Shown one piece after another: positions 29,910-39,696 of a stretch of DNA of 64,000 nucleotides. Where the stretch lies: the NCBI GenBank assembly GCA_900120415.1, contig FQLW01000004.1, positions 43,176 through 107,175 of the forward strand. Reading direction: 5' to 3'. The stretch is from Urmitella timonensis. GTDB lineage: Bacteria > Actinomycetota > Actinomycetes > Actinomycetales > Actinomycetaceae. Numbering within the stretch: position 1 is the first letter of the stretch; every line of letters begins with the position of its first letter. The translations under genes and the position numbers were made by a program. The notes under the pieces were generated by a model, which was not told the DNA's origin, did no database searches, and saw only the letters and a program-made list of their open reading frames with translations.

Positions 29910-30737
29910 TTGGAAGAGCACAATGGGAAACGGAGGATAAAGATTAAGGTGAAAGATCCAATGAATCCGGCTTCGACTCCAGATACAGAAAATAATGGGG
30001 ATTCTTCCCCTAAGCAGGGTTCGACCCCTCAGGTAGAGCAGGATGCGGCAAAAAATGCTGATAATACTGCCGATTCGCCCTCGCAAGACGGTTGCAGTGA
30101 CCTCGAAGATAGCGCCGCTGCCGTGCCAGGAGACGCACCGGTAGCTGAGGAAACTGAAAACCCAGATGAGAACGCGGCTTTTGCGGATTTGGCTGCACGT
30201 TTGGGGGAAGAAATCAATGACGAGGACGCGCCGGTCGAAGAAACGGCTAACGCGGGTGAATCAGATGCGGGTAGCGCCCCTAACCAAGAAATAGAAAAAC
30301 TAAAAGCCCAGGTGGCAGAGCTTAACGAGCAGCTGGCTCGCTCAAGAGCGGAAATCTATAATTTGCAGCAGGAATACTCTGGGTATGTTAAGCGCAGCAA
30401 AACTGAGATGTCTGCCCATCATGCCGAGGGCAAGAAAGCGGTCTTGCAGGTGCTGCTGAGTGTCCTGGATGATGTGCAAGCAGCGCGTGATGCCGGGGAT
30501 TTGAAAGGTCCTTTCGAAGCCATTGCAAAGAAAATGGAAAATACCCTGGAAACTAATTTTGGGCTAACTCGCTACGGTAGCGTCGGGGAAGAGTTTGACC
30601 CGAACGTGCATGAAGCCTTGATGGCGCAAAGCGGTGGGGAGGGCGAACCCAGTATCGCCCAGGTTTTGCAGCCCGGATATAAAGTAGGCGAAAACGTTTT
30701 GCGGGCAACCAAAGTAATAGTCAATAACCCTGATTAG
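29910..30737 (+). CDS. grpE: nucleotide exchange factor GrpE
   Basis: A 275-residue partner of DnaK that releases ADP. The start is taken as the TTG at 29910, which has aggagg five bases upstream; the in-frame GTG at 29880 overlaps the hairpin, and an ATG at 29961 is an alternative. Residues 1-125 are acidic, low-complexity and probably disordered, which is long for the family. The GrpE domain follows: a coiled coil (IEKLKAQVAELNEQLARSRAEIYNLQQEYSGYVKRSK) and the C-terminal DPNVHEALMAQSGGEGEPSIAQVLQPGYKVGENVLRATKVIV. Confidence 0.93.
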   Translation: MEEHNGKRRIKIKVKDPMNPASTPDTENNGDSSPKQGSTPQVEQDAAKNADNTADSPSQDGCSDLEDSAAAVPGDAPVAEETENPDENAAFADLAARLGEEINDEDAPVEETANAGESDAGSAPNQEIEKLKAQVAELNEQLARSRAEIYNLQQEYSGYVKRSKTEMSAHHAEGKKAVLQVLLSVLDDVQAARDAGDLKGPFEAIAKKMENTLETNFGLTRYGSVGEEFDPNVHEALMAQSGGEGEPSIAQVLQPGYKVGENVLRATKVIVNNPD

Positions 30738-30758
30738 GGATTAAGGAGGTGAGCATTC

Positions 30759-31766
30759 ATGGCAGGACAGGATTGGGTAGATAAAGACTTCTACGCCGCC
30801 CTCGGGGTGTCAAAAAAAGCAGATCAGGCCGCGATTAAGAAAGCTTACCGGAAACTGGCGCGTAAATATCATCCCGATCAAAACCCTGGTGATAAAGCCG
30901 CCGAGGAAAAATTCAAGTCGATTGGCGAAGCCTACCAGGTGCTTTCTGACCCGGAACAAAAACGGCAATATGACGCTATTCGCGCCATGGCGGGCGGTGG
31001 TGCCCGTTTCAGCGCCGGCCCCACTTCAGGTCGTGGTGGGGCCGGAGGCTTCGAAGACGTGTTCGCCTCTATGTTTGGGGCAGGAACCGCTCCGGGGGGC
31101 GGCTCCGCTAGGTTTAACCTGGGCGAAGGCGATTTGGGTTCTATGCTGGGGTCGCTATTTTCCGGCGGAACGCGCGGCGGTTATGGCGCTCCCGGAGGTT
31201 TCGGATCTGGAGCTGGTGGCGGTTTTGGGCGTGAGAAAGGTCAAGATTTAGCTGCCGAGGTCACTCTAGATTTTGCTACCGCTATGTCCGGCAGCACGAT
31301 GAAACTTGGGGTGGACGGGAAAACTATGACCGTACGCATTCCTGGCAAGATTCGTGACGGCAAGAAGCTGCGTCTGCGCGGGAAAGGGCGACCAGGGCCA
31401 GCGGGTAATGGCGACCTGGTGGTAACGGTACACGTCAAACCGGATTCGGTGTATTCCTTTGATGGGAAAGCCTTGCAAATGCAGCTGCCGGTCACTGCTG
31501 CTGAGGCGCTGGTAGGTGCGAAAGTACAAATCCCGCTCTTGGGAGGCAAACAAGCGACCATTAAGATTCCGGCAGGAGCTGACAGTGGAACCAAACTCCG
31601 ATTACGGGGTAAAGGACTGGACGGTCTAGATGTGGTGGCCAGGGTGCAAATCGTTAATCCTGCCTATCCCTCTAATCGGGTGGTTGATATTGCGAAGCAG
31701 CTAGCGAGTGCGATTGCCGCAGATCACCCTGACTTTAATCCTCGCAGTCATCTTGAGGGACGCTAA
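30759..31766 (+). CDS. dnaJ: DnaJ-type co-chaperone without zinc finger
   Basis: A 335-residue Hsp40. The J domain (residues about 9-75) has the HPD motif in [10 protein letters not shown] glycine/phenylalanine-rich stretch runs to about 165. The C-terminal substrate domains follow ([22 protein letters not shown]..., [31 protein letters not shown]). The CxxCxGxG zinc-finger repeats are absent, so this is the DnaJ2/CbpA-like class. ATG follows aaggaggtg. Its stop overlaps the hspR start by one base. Confidence 0.95.
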   Translation: MAGQDWVDKDFYAALGVSKKADQAAIKKAYRKLARKYHPDQNPGDKAAEEKFKSIGEAYQVLSDPEQKRQYDAIRAMAGGGARFSAGPTSGRGGAGGFEDVFASMFGAGTAPGGGSARFNLGEGDLGSMLGSLFSGGTRGGYGAPGGFGSGAGGGFGREKGQDLAAEVTLDFATAMSGSTMKLGVDGKTMTVRIPGKIRDGKKLRLRGKGRPGPAGNGDLVVTVHVKPDSVYSFDGKALQMQLPVTAAEALVGAKVQIPLLGGKQATIKIPAGADSGTKLRLRGKGLDGLDVVARVQIVNPAYPSNRVVDIAKQLASAIAADHPDFNPRSHLEGR

Positions 31767-32209
31767 TGTCTGGCGGTATAGAAACTCTCTATGTGATTTC
31801 GGTGGCTGCCGAGCTTGCCGGTATGCATCCTCAAACGCTGAGGCAATATGACCGGATTGGGTTGGTGATTCCGCGGCGTACCAAGGGCAGGGGGCGTCGC
31901 TACAGCGCGCAAGATATTGCGGAGCTGCGGGAAGTGCAGCGCCTGTCTCAGGAAGAGGGAATGAACCTGGCGGGGATTAAACAGGTCCTCAAGCTGCAGC
32001 GCGCCCTTTCTCGCTTGGCGGTAGAAAATCAGCAACTGCGGCAACGGCTAGCTATTTATGAACGAGGACGAGGACGAGTATTTTCAGCCGGTCCCAATGG
32101 GGAAGTAACTCCCTTAACTAAATTTCCGACTACTCACGCTCCAGTTGGTCAGGAACTTGTGCCCTATTTACCTGGGCAAATAGTTCTTTGGGGTGGAAAG
32201 CGTTATTAG
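31766..32209 (+). CDS. hspR: heat-shock repressor HspR (MerR family)
   Basis: A 147-residue MerR-type regulator. The winged-helix N-terminus reads YVISVAAELAGMHPQTLRQYDRIGLVIPRRTKGRGRRYSAQDIAELREVQRLSQEEGMNLAGIKQVL, followed by a short coiled coil. It is expected to bind HAIR operators, which are seen before dnaK (two) and clpB (one), and weakly before hsp20. Start ATG overlaps the dnaJ TAA by one base. HspR normally needs DnaK as co-repressor. Confidence 0.95.
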   Translation: MSGGIETLYVISVAAELAGMHPQTLRQYDRIGLVIPRRTKGRGRRYSAQDIAELREVQRLSQEEGMNLAGIKQVLKLQRALSRLAVENQQLRQRLAIYERGRGRVFSAGPNGEVTPLTKFPTTHAPVGQELVPYLPGQIVLWGGKRY

Positions 32210-32247
32210 CCTTTACAATGGGGATAAATCTTTTTATGGGAGGAACA

Positions 32248-33228
32248 ATGGGACAAACCCCGAATCAATTTGGCGCTAACTCTAGTGATCAGGAGCAGTG
32301 GGTGCTTGATGGTCAGTTATATTCGGGAAATCCCGCGCAGGTGGGCAAGAATGACCATGCGCCCTCGGTATCAAATACTGTATCGCCCTCGCAAAATCCT
32401 GTAAATGAAGCTAGTTTTAGTGTTCCAAACGGCAATGGCGCTGCGCCCTTGCCTACAGCTTTCCCAGCAGGTGGCGCTACTCCTTCGCAGCCAGCAGGTA
32501 ATGGCGGTGCTCCTTTACCGATTCCCCCCAGGTATCCAGACAGCGATTACTCTTGGAATACTAATTCACCAGCGGGAATGCCAGTTACGCCGGGACCGGG
32601 AAATATGGCGGCAGGCAGTTTTTCCGGATTAGGGGGTGGTTCCTCCTATCCGCCTCGCCCGGTGAAATCTCGCGCCGTACCGATTACGGTACTGGTTGTT
32701 GGGATAGTAATGATGCTAGTTGCGGCTCCGCTCGCGTTTTTTGGTCTGATAATTGGGTGGGCTACCGATACAGTCTCTGATTTTGACATGCTTGAGGGTA
32801 AAAACAGTATCGAGCGGGTAGACGAGTTTTCGGGACATACTGCACTGATAGTCGAAGCTAGTAACCCCAAGGATGTTAAATGTGAAGCTACTTTTAATGG
32901 CGAGGTTATAGAGCCTGAAAGTGGTGATTCGTTTGGGGTTGCGTTGGCTGAATCCTTGCAAGAGGACAAAAACGGGTCTGCCGTGTATTCCTATGCGATT
33001 AGTGGTTCGGGCAAACTTAAGGTTGATTGCACTTCTTCGTCCAATACTCAAATCGAGTCTATCGGTTTGATTCCTAATCTTTCTTTTGGTTTCCTAGGGT
33101 GGGTTTTTGGGATTCCTACTCTTATCGGGCTTGCCGGTTTGGGGCTGATGATTTGGGGGATTGTTTGGACGGTTAAACGGGGCAGGGATAATCGCCAAGC
33201 CTTGATTACCGCCTCCTATTATCGTTAG
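32248..33228 (+). CDS. proline-rich membrane protein, unknown function
   Basis: A 326-residue protein from the ATG at 32248, which has gggagg four bases upstream; an open frame continues 60 bases into the hspR 3' end. Residues 1-150 are Pro/Gly/Asn/Ser-rich and probably disordered. A first membrane helix (ITVLVVGIVMMLVAAPLAFFGLIIGW) is followed by an outer domain with two cysteines, then a second hydrophobic stretch (LGWVFGIPTLIGLAGLGLMIWGIVWTV) and a short basic tail. No family recognised. It lies directly downstream of hspR and may be read from the same promoter. Confidence 0.72.
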   Translation: MGQTPNQFGANSSDQEQWVLDGQLYSGNPAQVGKNDHAPSVSNTVSPSQNPVNEASFSVPNGNGAAPLPTAFPAGGATPSQPAGNGGAPLPIPPRYPDSDYSWNTNSPAGMPVTPGPGNMAAGSFSGLGGGSSYPPRPVKSRAVPITVLVVGIVMMLVAAPLAFFGLIIGWATDTVSDFDMLEGKNSIERVDEFSGHTALIVEASNPKDVKCEATFNGEVIEPESGDSFGVALAESLQEDKNGSAVYSYAISGSGKLKVDCTSSSNTQIESIGLIPNLSFGFLGWVFGIPTLIGLAGLGLMIWGIVWTVKRGRDNRQALITASYYR

Positions 33229-33416
33229 GGTTCTCAATCATTAGGATTCTTCTGTTTTATCTAGCTGACGTGAGGGTTCGCGCTAGGTTTTAAGTCTTAA
33301 ATCCTCTATTGCTATCTCTTTTCCGGGTCGGTATCTGCGCTTTTCCCTGGGCTTGCTGTTTTGGAAAGCGGGGAGGGCGAATAGCGCTTTGCGGGTGAGC
33401 GTGACTTAATAGGCAA

Positions 33417-33437
33417 GTTGAGTGGAATAAACTCAAC
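33417..33437. promoter_or_regulatory. HAIR operator (HspR) before clpB
   Basis: GTTGAGT-N7-ACTCAAC, a perfect inverted repeat matching HAIR at 12 of 14 arm positions. It lies 65 bases upstream of the clpB start. Confidence 0.88.
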
Positions 33438-33441
33438 TTTC

Positions 33442-33469
33442 GGGGTGTTGGACTAAATAGCAACACCCC
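33442..33469. promoter_or_regulatory. perfect palindrome in the clpB leader
   Basis: Arms GGGGTGTTG and CAACACCCC (9 bp, perfect) with a 10-base spacer, between the HAIR site and the clpB ribosome site. It may be an RNA hairpin in the leader or the operator for a second regulator. Confidence 0.6.
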
Positions 33470-33501
33470 ATCCCACCCGGATGGGAACATGGGAGGAAAA
33501 A

Positions 33502-36123
33502 ATGGAAACCAAACTTACTGTTAAATCACAAGCTGCCTTAGGGGATGCGGTACAAACCGCGCAGGTAAATAACAATCCCCAGGTAGAACCAGAACATCTG
33601 TTGAATGCGTTACTGGGGCAAACCGACTCGATAGCCTTTGCGCTTCTGGACACGTTAGTACCAAATCGCACTCAGCAAATTAACGCGCCCCTCCATCAAA
33701 TTCTGGGAAAACTACCCAGCGTAAGTGGTAGCTCGGTGGGGGAAGCACAAACCTCAATGGCAATGCGCCGCGTTATCAAGAAAGCCAGCGAACTGGCGCG
33801 TGAACTCAGCGATGAATACGTATCCACAGAACACCTGTTAATCGCCCTCGCCGATGAATCCGAAGGGGAAACTGGGGCTAGCCGGCTGCTAAATACTGCC
33901 GGAGCCAGCGTGAAGGCGTTGCGTGCCAAACTCAAAGAACTTCGCAAAGAGCCGGTCACGTCGCAAGACCCGGAAGCCTCCTTCCAGGCCTTGAAAAAAT
34001 ATGGTCGTGACCTGACGGAAGTAGCCCGCAACGGCAAACTCGATCCCGTAATTGGACGCGATAAAGAAATTCGCCGCGTAATCCAAGTGCTCTCGCGGCG
34101 CACCAAAAACAACCCGGTGCTAATCGGAGAAGCCGGGGTAGGCAAAACCGCAGTAGTAGAGGGGCTAGCGCAACGGATTGTAGCCGGAGACGTTCCCCAA
34201 TCCTTGCAAAATAAGAAACTGATTAGCCTAGATATCGGGGCGATGGTTGCGGGCGCCAAATACCGCGGCGAATTTGAAGAACGCCTGAAAGCCGTCCTCG
34301 AAGAAATCAAAAATGCCGATGGTCAAGTCGTTACCTTTATTGACGAACTGCATACGGTAGTAGGGGCTGGGGGTGGCTCCGAGGGTGCGATGGACGCCGG
34401 CAACATGATTAAACCCATGCTCGCGCGCGGCGAACTGCGAATGGTGGGAGCCACCACCTTGGACGAGTATCGACAAAATATCGAGAAAGATCCGGCGCTG
34501 GAGCGTCGCTTCCAACAGGTGTTCGTAGCCGAGCCTAGCGTAGAAGATACGGTAGCGATTTTGCGCGGGATTGCCCCCAAATATGAAGCTCATCATAAGG
34601 TTACGATTACCGATGGAGCGCTGGTGGCGGCGGCAAAACTGTCCGACCGTTATATCACCGAACGTAACCTGCCAGATAAAGCCATTGACCTGATTGACGA
34701 GGCCGCCTCCCGGCTGCGAATGGAGCTAGATTCCAGTCCGGTGGAGGTAGACGAAAAACGTCGCCAGGTAGACCGGCTGAAAATGGAAGAAGCCTACCTG
34801 GCGGACTCTGAGGGCGAAGGCTTAGACGAGCAGAGCAAAGCCCGCCTAGCAGATTTGCGCGCAGAGATCGCCAAAGAACAACAGGTCTTGGACGAACTAA
34901 ATGTACGTTGGGAATCCGAAAAAGCCTCTCGCAATAAAGTGGGGGATCTGCGTGCCCAACTAGATAAGCTAAATACCCAGCTAGAGCGGGCAATGCGTGG
35001 TGGCGATTGGGAAAAGGCTGGACGGCTGCAGAACGGAGAAATCCCGCAAATTCAGACCGCGATTGCCGCTGCCGAAAAGCAGGAGCAGGAAAGCGATGAC
35101 TCCCAAGCCATGGTGGTGGAAAAAGTTGGGCCCACCGAGGTTGCCGAAGTGGTGGAGTCCTGGACCGGGATCCCTACCGGTAAAATGCTGCAAACCGAAA
35201 CCGACAAACTGCTGCATATGGAAACCGAGATTGGTAAACGACTAATCGGGCAAGAACCGGCAGTACAGGCGGTTGCTGATGCGGTGCGGCGCTCGCGGGC
35301 AGGAATCTCCGACCCTAATCGTCCGACGGGATCTTTCCTGTTCCTAGGGCCAACCGGGGTGGGGAAGACCGAGCTTGCCAAGTCCTTAGCGGTCTTCCTC
35401 TTTGATGATCCTGCCGCGATGGTGCGCATCGATATGAGCGAATACGGAGAAAAGCACTCGGTATCGCGCCTAATCGGGGCGCCTCCTGGATATGTGGGGT
35501 ATGAAGAGGGCGGGCAGCTCACCGAGGCAGTGCGGCGGCGTCCCTATTCGGTAATTCTGCTTGATGAAGTCGAAAAAGCGCATCCAGAAATCTTCCATGT
35601 GTTGCTGCAGGTCTTAGATGATGGTCGCCTTACGGATGGTCAAGGGCGAGTGGTGGATTTTCGCAACACAATTTTGGTGCTCACCTCTAACTTGGGTTCG
35701 CAGTATTTGACTGAGAAAGACCTGGCAGAAGCAGAGAAAGAGCGGCTGGTTAAGGAAGCGGTGAAGAATCATTTCCGTCCCGAGTTCCTGAACCGTTTAG
35801 ATGAGGTTTTGATTTTTAAGCCGCTCAGCCGGGCTCAACTCGCTAAAATCGTGGATTTGCAGTTGGGACAGCTGATGGAGCGTCTGGCTTCGCGCCGTTT
35901 GAAACTGAATGTGAGTGAGCAAGCGAAGCAGTGGTTAGCTAACCGCGGGTATGACCCGGCATTTGGGGCTCGTCCGCTGCGTCGCCTGATTCAAAGTGAG
36001 ATTGGCGACCAATTGGCGCAAGGATTGTTGGCGGGCAAGTGGGAAGATGGCTCCGAGCTTACGGTGAAAGTTCCGGAATCGGTTATCCCCAACTCAGCTC
36101 GTTTTAATCTTCAAATAATTTGA
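33502..36123 (+). CDS. clpB: disaggregase ClpB (Hsp100)
   Basis: An 873-residue AAA+ protein that dissolves aggregates together with DnaK. The Clp N domain ([21 protein letters not shown]...) is followed by the first ATPase ([29 protein letters not shown]), the middle coiled coil ([20 protein letters not shown]... [33 protein letters not shown]) and the second ATPase ([43 protein letters not shown]). ATG at 33502 has gggagg five bases upstream; an in-frame ATG at 33481 lacks a site. Controlled by a HAIR operator. Confidence 0.97.
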   Translation: METKLTVKSQAALGDAVQTAQVNNNPQVEPEHLLNALLGQTDSIAFALLDTLVPNRTQQINAPLHQILGKLPSVSGSSVGEAQTSMAMRRVIKKASELARELSDEYVSTEHLLIALADESEGETGASRLLNTAGASVKALRAKLKELRKEPVTSQDPEASFQALKKYGRDLTEVARNGKLDPVIGRDKEIRRVIQVLSRRTKNNPVLIGEAGVGKTAVVEGLAQRIVAGDVPQSLQNKKLISLDIGAMVAGAKYRGEFEERLKAVLEEIKNADGQVVTFIDELHTVVGAGGGSEGAMDAGNMIKPMLARGELRMVGATTLDEYRQNIEKDPALERRFQQVFVAEPSVEDTVAILRGIAPKYEAHHKVTITDGALVAAAKLSDRYITERNLPDKAIDLIDEAASRLRMELDSSPVEVDEKRRQVDRLKMEEAYLADSEGEGLDEQSKARLADLRAEIAKEQQVLDELNVRWESEKASRNKVGDLRAQLDKLNTQLERAMRGGDWEKAGRLQNGEIPQIQTAIAAAEKQEQESDDSQAMVVEKVGPTEVAEVVESWTGIPTGKMLQTETDKLLHMETEIGKRLIGQEPAVQAVADAVRRSRAGISDPNRPTGSFLFLGPTGVGKTELAKSLAVFLFDDPAAMVRIDMSEYGEKHSVSRLIGAPPGYVGYEEGGQLTEAVRRRPYSVILLDEVEKAHPEIFHVLLQVLDDGRLTDGQGRVVDFRNTILVLTSNLGSQYLTEKDLAEAEKERLVKEAVKNHFRPEFLNRLDEVLIFKPLSRAQLAKIVDLQLGQLMERLASRRLKLNVSEQAKQWLANRGYDPAFGARPLRRLIQSEIGDQLAQGLLAGKWEDGSELTVKVPESVIPNSARFNLQII

Positions 36124-36240
36124 TGACAGTCCGTGTGGAAATCTTGAGGGTTATGTCTCGATGTCTAATCTGGGGTCAGTAAAACAAATGTTTAAATATG
36201 GTGGTTATTTGTTTATCTTATCCAGGTTGAACAGATTTTC

Positions 36241-36252
36241 GGGGGGGGGGGG
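36241..36252 (+). repeat. poly-G tract, 12 residues
   Basis: An uninterrupted run of 12 G in the AT-rich gap between clpB and the tetR gene, 155 bases before the likely tetR start. Such tracts change length by slippage in replication. Confidence 0.85.
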
Positions 36253-36347
36253 TAAGTTCTTGTACCCAGAAGTAAAAATTAAAAAAATTGTTAATTCGTT
36301 ATGTATTTTTCGGGGAAGGACTGTATCCTGGTTAAAGCTTAGGTATT

Positions 36348-36375
36348 CTTATGTAAGCGATGGATAGGACATAAG
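36348..36375. promoter_or_regulatory. candidate TetR operator
   Basis: CTTATGT and ACATAAG form perfect 7-bp arms 14 bases apart, directly upstream of the tetR ribosome site. The position fits autoregulation, but this is inferred. Confidence 0.45.
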
Positions 36376-36407
36376 TACTAGGTGAAGTGAAGGGAGGGGA
36401 TGCCCAG

Positions 36408-37403
36408 GTGCCCAAACCAGCACATAAGAGCGGGGAACGCGGGTCGTACGCCGGTGGCGTGGCTCGCCGTGAAGCCATACTTGACGCAACCGTAGATATG
36501 ATTGCGGAAGTCGGCTACCACGGTTTATCTATGCGCGACGTGGCTCGGCGGGTCGGCATTTCTCACCCTGGGGTTATCTACCATTTTCCCTCCAAAGAAG
36601 CCCTACTCATGGCGGTTATTGAACGCTATGAAGATCGCTCCCATTTCGATATTCAAGCAATGCGGCATATGCAGCCGTTTGAAGTGTTTAACGCCTTCAC
36701 CCAGCTATCTACCGAGCTCAGCTCCAATCCCACAATCGTAGAGATGGAATGTATGCTCTCGGTGGAAGCCTCAAACGAAGTTCACCCGGCACATGATCAC
36801 TTCGCAGCCCGATTTGAAGGGCTACAAAAGGTACTTACCTCTGCTTTTACTCAGCTACAAGAAGATGAGCTTATCAACCAGGATGCAGATCCTAAATCAC
36901 TTGGTCATTCCCTGTTAGCCGAATGGTACGGGCTGCATATTCAGTGGCTCTATAACCGTGACGGGGTAGACGTAGTCGCCTCCCTCACTAACTTGATTAT
37001 TAACCAGGTAGACTTGTCCAACCCCAAGGCACTGCGCGCCATCATGTCCAGCGGTTTTGCCACCCCCTCCGCAATGGCCGCTATCGAACAGGCTGCTGGT
37101 TTTACTTTGGAAGACCTGTTGGAAAAGGGCTACATCAGTCTTTCCTCCCAAGAAATGGAGAAATACGGTCTGTCGGATGTACCGGAAGAAATCTTGGACA
37201 AGATTGTTCGTTCCGGCATTCTAAACGCGAACGACCTCGAATACGCGCAGGAAAACCAGGCTCTCAGTATCGACTTGCTGGGGCGTTTGGTTATCAACAG
37301 CGTTCTCGAAACCGAGGAATACAACACTTTGGCGGATGTTGGCGTCGTGCCGCGTGAAGCGGTGGCGGCACTTACCGCAGTTATGGCTGCTCGTCCTTTC
37401 TAA
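36408..37403 (+). CDS. TetR-type regulator with long C-terminal extension
   Basis: A 331-residue regulator. The N-terminal helix-turn-helix is clear: REAILDATVDMIAEVGYHGLSMRDVARRVGISHPGVIYHFPSKEALLMAVIERY. The ligand-binding part ends near residue 205; about 125 further residues (FATPSAMAAIEQAAGFTLEDLLEKGYISLSSQEMEKYGLSDVPEEILDKI...) do not belong to ordinary TetR proteins of about 200 residues. The GTG at 36408 has aggggg-like agggagggg eight bases upstream; an in-frame GTG at 36387 would bury that site inside the gene. Single gene before a serine hydrolase. Confidence 0.87.
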   Translation: MPKPAHKSGERGSYAGGVARREAILDATVDMIAEVGYHGLSMRDVARRVGISHPGVIYHFPSKEALLMAVIERYEDRSHFDIQAMRHMQPFEVFNAFTQLSTELSSNPTIVEMECMLSVEASNEVHPAHDHFAARFEGLQKVLTSAFTQLQEDELINQDADPKSLGHSLLAEWYGLHIQWLYNRDGVDVVASLTNLIINQVDLSNPKALRAIMSSGFATPSAMAAIEQAAGFTLEDLLEKGYISLSSQEMEKYGLSDVPEEILDKIVRSGILNANDLEYAQENQALSIDLLGRLVINSVLETEEYNTLADVGVVPREAVAALTAVMAARPF

Positions 37404-37416
37404 GGATAATGCCGCT

Positions 37417-38280
37417 ATGGCTTTTGACCCCGTAGCCGCAGTCCTAGCGCAATTTCCTTTTCCGGTTTCCTGCGCGCTTTTTTCCTTTAAATCTGCAACT
37501 TTGCCAGGGAGCTGTCAGCTGCTTGGAAGCTGGGGCGACCAGGATAAAGTCTATCCTTGGATGTCGGTCACCAAGCTGGTAACTTCCCGCACTATTTTGG
37601 GGGCAGTAGAAAACGGTGTCCTCGACTTGAGCGAGCCTCTGCAACAATTACCAGGAGTAAGCGAGACGCGCCCGGTAAGTGTCGCTGACCTGCTCGCGCA
37701 CCGCAGCGGCCTGGGTCATGAAAAACGGGAGTTTACCCGCGCCCCCCGTAGCCGCCGGGTGTATTCCAATTCCGGGTATGAGATTCTTGGTGAACTACTC
37801 AACCAGCGCTCCGGGATTCCTTTTACTACTTGGGCCCAAGAAATGGTGCTTTCACCCCTGGGAATAAAACGCCAACTGCTCGAATCGCCCGCGTGGGGAA
37901 TGCACGGGAGCCTCCGGGAACTCTTGGCATTTGCTTTCGAGGCCGCCTGCCCGCGTTTCCTCTCCCCAAAGCTGTTTGCTGTCTGGTCGCGCAGTGATGG
38001 GATGCAGCTACCTGGGGTAGTGCCCGGTTATGGTTTTCACCGCGACAATACCTGGGGATTGGGCTGCGAAATCCGCGCCGCCAAAGACCCTCACTGGACG
38101 CTGCCTGACTCCAGCGAGGATACTTACGGCCATTTTGGGCAATCCGGATCCTTCCTGTGGATTGACCCTACCTCGTGTCTGGGAGCAGTCTTTTTAGGGC
38201 AAGAGCCTTTCGGCGCCCTCCACAAGCAGCTATGGCCAAAGCTAAACCGCGCCCTGCGGGAAGTAGCCCAAACCGCTTAA
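37417..38280 (+). CDS. serine hydrolase, beta-lactamase family (class C-like)
   Basis: A 287-residue penicillin-binding/esterase-type hydrolase. Active-site motifs: SVTK at residues 50-53, YSN at 116-118 in RVYSNSGYEILGELL, and a third motif HFGQSG near the end. VSVADLLAHRSGLG is a typical family block. No signal peptide is visible, so it is probably cytosolic and an esterase or amidase rather than a resistance enzyme. ATG at 37417 is 14 bases after the tetR stop; the open frame extends upstream into tetR without similarity. Its end overlaps the end of xth by 4 bases. Confidence 0.85.
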   Translation: MAFDPVAAVLAQFPFPVSCALFSFKSATLPGSCQLLGSWGDQDKVYPWMSVTKLVTSRTILGAVENGVLDLSEPLQQLPGVSETRPVSVADLLAHRSGLGHEKREFTRAPRSRRVYSNSGYEILGELLNQRSGIPFTTWAQEMVLSPLGIKRQLLESPAWGMHGSLRELLAFAFEAACPRFLSPKLFAVWSRSDGMQLPGVVPGYGFHRDNTWGLGCEIRAAKDPHWTLPDSSEDTYGHFGQSGSFLWIDPTSCLGAVFLGQEPFGALHKQLWPKLNRALREVAQTA

Positions 38281-39077
38281 TGGTTCTTGGGATCGACCTC
38301 TAAAATCACCGGCACGTGGTCAGATGCCCCTTTGCCCTTGCGCTCCTCGCGCAAAGACTGCGCTCCCGTGACTCGTTTTGCCAGGGCAGAGGAACAGTAG
38401 GCAAAATCAATCCGCATCCCCTCATTTCGCGGGAAACGCAGCTGCTTATAGTCCCAATAAGTGTATTGATCAAACAGGTCACGGGTAACTTCGGTGAAAC
38501 CGGCATCTGCGAAGGCAAAAAATGCTTCCCGCTCCGGCCTAGACACGTGAGTGGAGCCGGCAAACACCTCCATATCCCACACGTCCTGGTCAAAGGGGGC
38601 GATATTCCAGTCTCCCATCAGCGTTATTTCTGCCTGGGAATCCATCTCTAACAGTGAGGATGCATACTCACGAAGCCGCTCTAGCCAGGAGAGCTTATAG
38701 CGGTAGTGAGGGTGAGAAAGCTCCCGTCCATTGGGAACATAGAGGGAAAAGACCTGCACCCCGCCACATTTTGCGCTGATTGCGCGCGGCTCCACTACCG
38801 GTTCCTTCCCCGGATTGCCGTAGGCGGGTTGCCCAGAGAAATCCCGCTGCACGTCCTTAAGACCCACCCGAGAAATAATCGCCACCCCATTCCATTGGTT
38901 CGCTCCATGCGCCGCGACCTCGTATCCGGCAGCGGAAAAAGGTTCATAAGGGAACTGTTCGGGGCGACATTTGGTTTCTTGTATCGCCAAAACATCAATG
39001 TTTTCCCGCTCTAAAAATGCGCTTACCCGCTCATATCGGGCGCGAATGGAATTAACGTTCCAAGTTGCAATCCTCAT
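38277..39077 (-). CDS. xth: exodeoxyribonuclease III
   Basis: A 266-residue AP endonuclease/3'-exonuclease for base-excision repair. Motifs in order: RIATWNVNSIRARYERV, IQETK with metal-binding Glu34, the GDWNIAP segment with catalytic Asp and Asn, and the terminal ASDHVPV with the catalytic His. ATG at 39077 lies 42 bases from the divergent pyrE start. Its 3' end touches that of the convergent serine hydrolase gene. Confidence 0.95.
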   Translation of the reverse strand: MRIATWNVNSIRARYERVSAFLERENIDVLAIQETKCRPEQFPYEPFSAAGYEVAAHGANQWNGVAIISRVGLKDVQRDFSGQPAYGNPGKEPVVEPRAISAKCGGVQVFSLYVPNGRELSHPHYRYKLSWLERLREYASSLLEMDSQAEITLMGDWNIAPFDQDVWDMEVFAGSTHVSRPEREAFFAFADAGFTEVTRDLFDQYTYWDYKQLRFPRNEGMRIDFAYCSSALAKRVTGAQSLREERKGKGASDHVPVILEVDPKNH

Positions 39078-39118
39078 GTGCTAACCATATCGGTTACAAA
39101 ACCGATAAACTGAATGTC

Positions 39119-39694
39119 ATGACCGCTAATGATTCTCAAAAGGCTCGTTTGGTTTCCTTAATCAAAGAGCTATCTGTTAAATACGGTGATTTCACGCTGG
39201 CCAGTGGCAAAAAATCCTCATTCTATATTGATTTGCGGCGTTCAACTCTGCATCATGAGGCTTCGGTGCTGATCGGGCATGTATTACTTGACCTGCTAGA
39301 AGAAGCAGGATTTCTGCCAGAGGATATTGACGCAGTCGGCGGGCTGACCATGGGAGCCGATCCGGTGGCCTTTGCGATTATGCAAGCGGCGGCTTCGCGT
39401 GGACTCGATATTGATGCGTTTGTGGTTCGTAAAGAAGCTAAAGATCACGGCATGGGGCGCCAGATTGAAGGCCCAGATATTGCGGGCAAACAGGTGGTAA
39501 TCGTGGAAGATACTTCCACTACCGGCGGCTCTCCTATTCAAGCAGCTCAGGTGGCAGAAAAAGCAGGAGCCAAAGTGCTCTGCGTAGCGGTAGTGGTAGA
39601 CCGCGGGGATGTAGCGGAGCAAAAGGTTAATCAGGCTGGCTGGAAATATCTGGCGGCACTAGATTTGGCAGATTTAGGAATCGAGGGGGATTAA
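39119..39694 (+). CDS. pyrE: orotate phosphoribosyltransferase
   Basis: A 191-residue pyrimidine enzyme that joins orotate to PRPP. The PRPP loop is VVIVEDTSTTGGSP and the flexible catalytic loop is VRKEAKDHGMGRQIEG. FTLASGKKSSFYIDLRR is the N-terminal signature. The ATG at 39119 is the first that keeps the family start; the open frame reaches 54 bases upstream into xth. Only two bases separate it from the SDR gene, so they share a message. Confidence 0.95.
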   Translation: MTANDSQKARLVSLIKELSVKYGDFTLASGKKSSFYIDLRRSTLHHEASVLIGHVLLDLLEEAGFLPEDIDAVGGLTMGADPVAFAIMQAAASRGLDIDAFVVRKEAKDHGMGRQIEGPDIAGKQVVIVEDTSTTGGSPIQAAQVAEKAGAKVLCVAVVVDRGDVAEQKVNQAGWKYLAALDLADLGIEGD

Positions 39695-39696
39695 AG

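Noticed and set aside
36161..36367. 68-codon frame spanning the 12-G tract between clpB and tetR
   Set aside because: No good ribosome site, no recognisable features and atypical composition; kept only as context for the tract.
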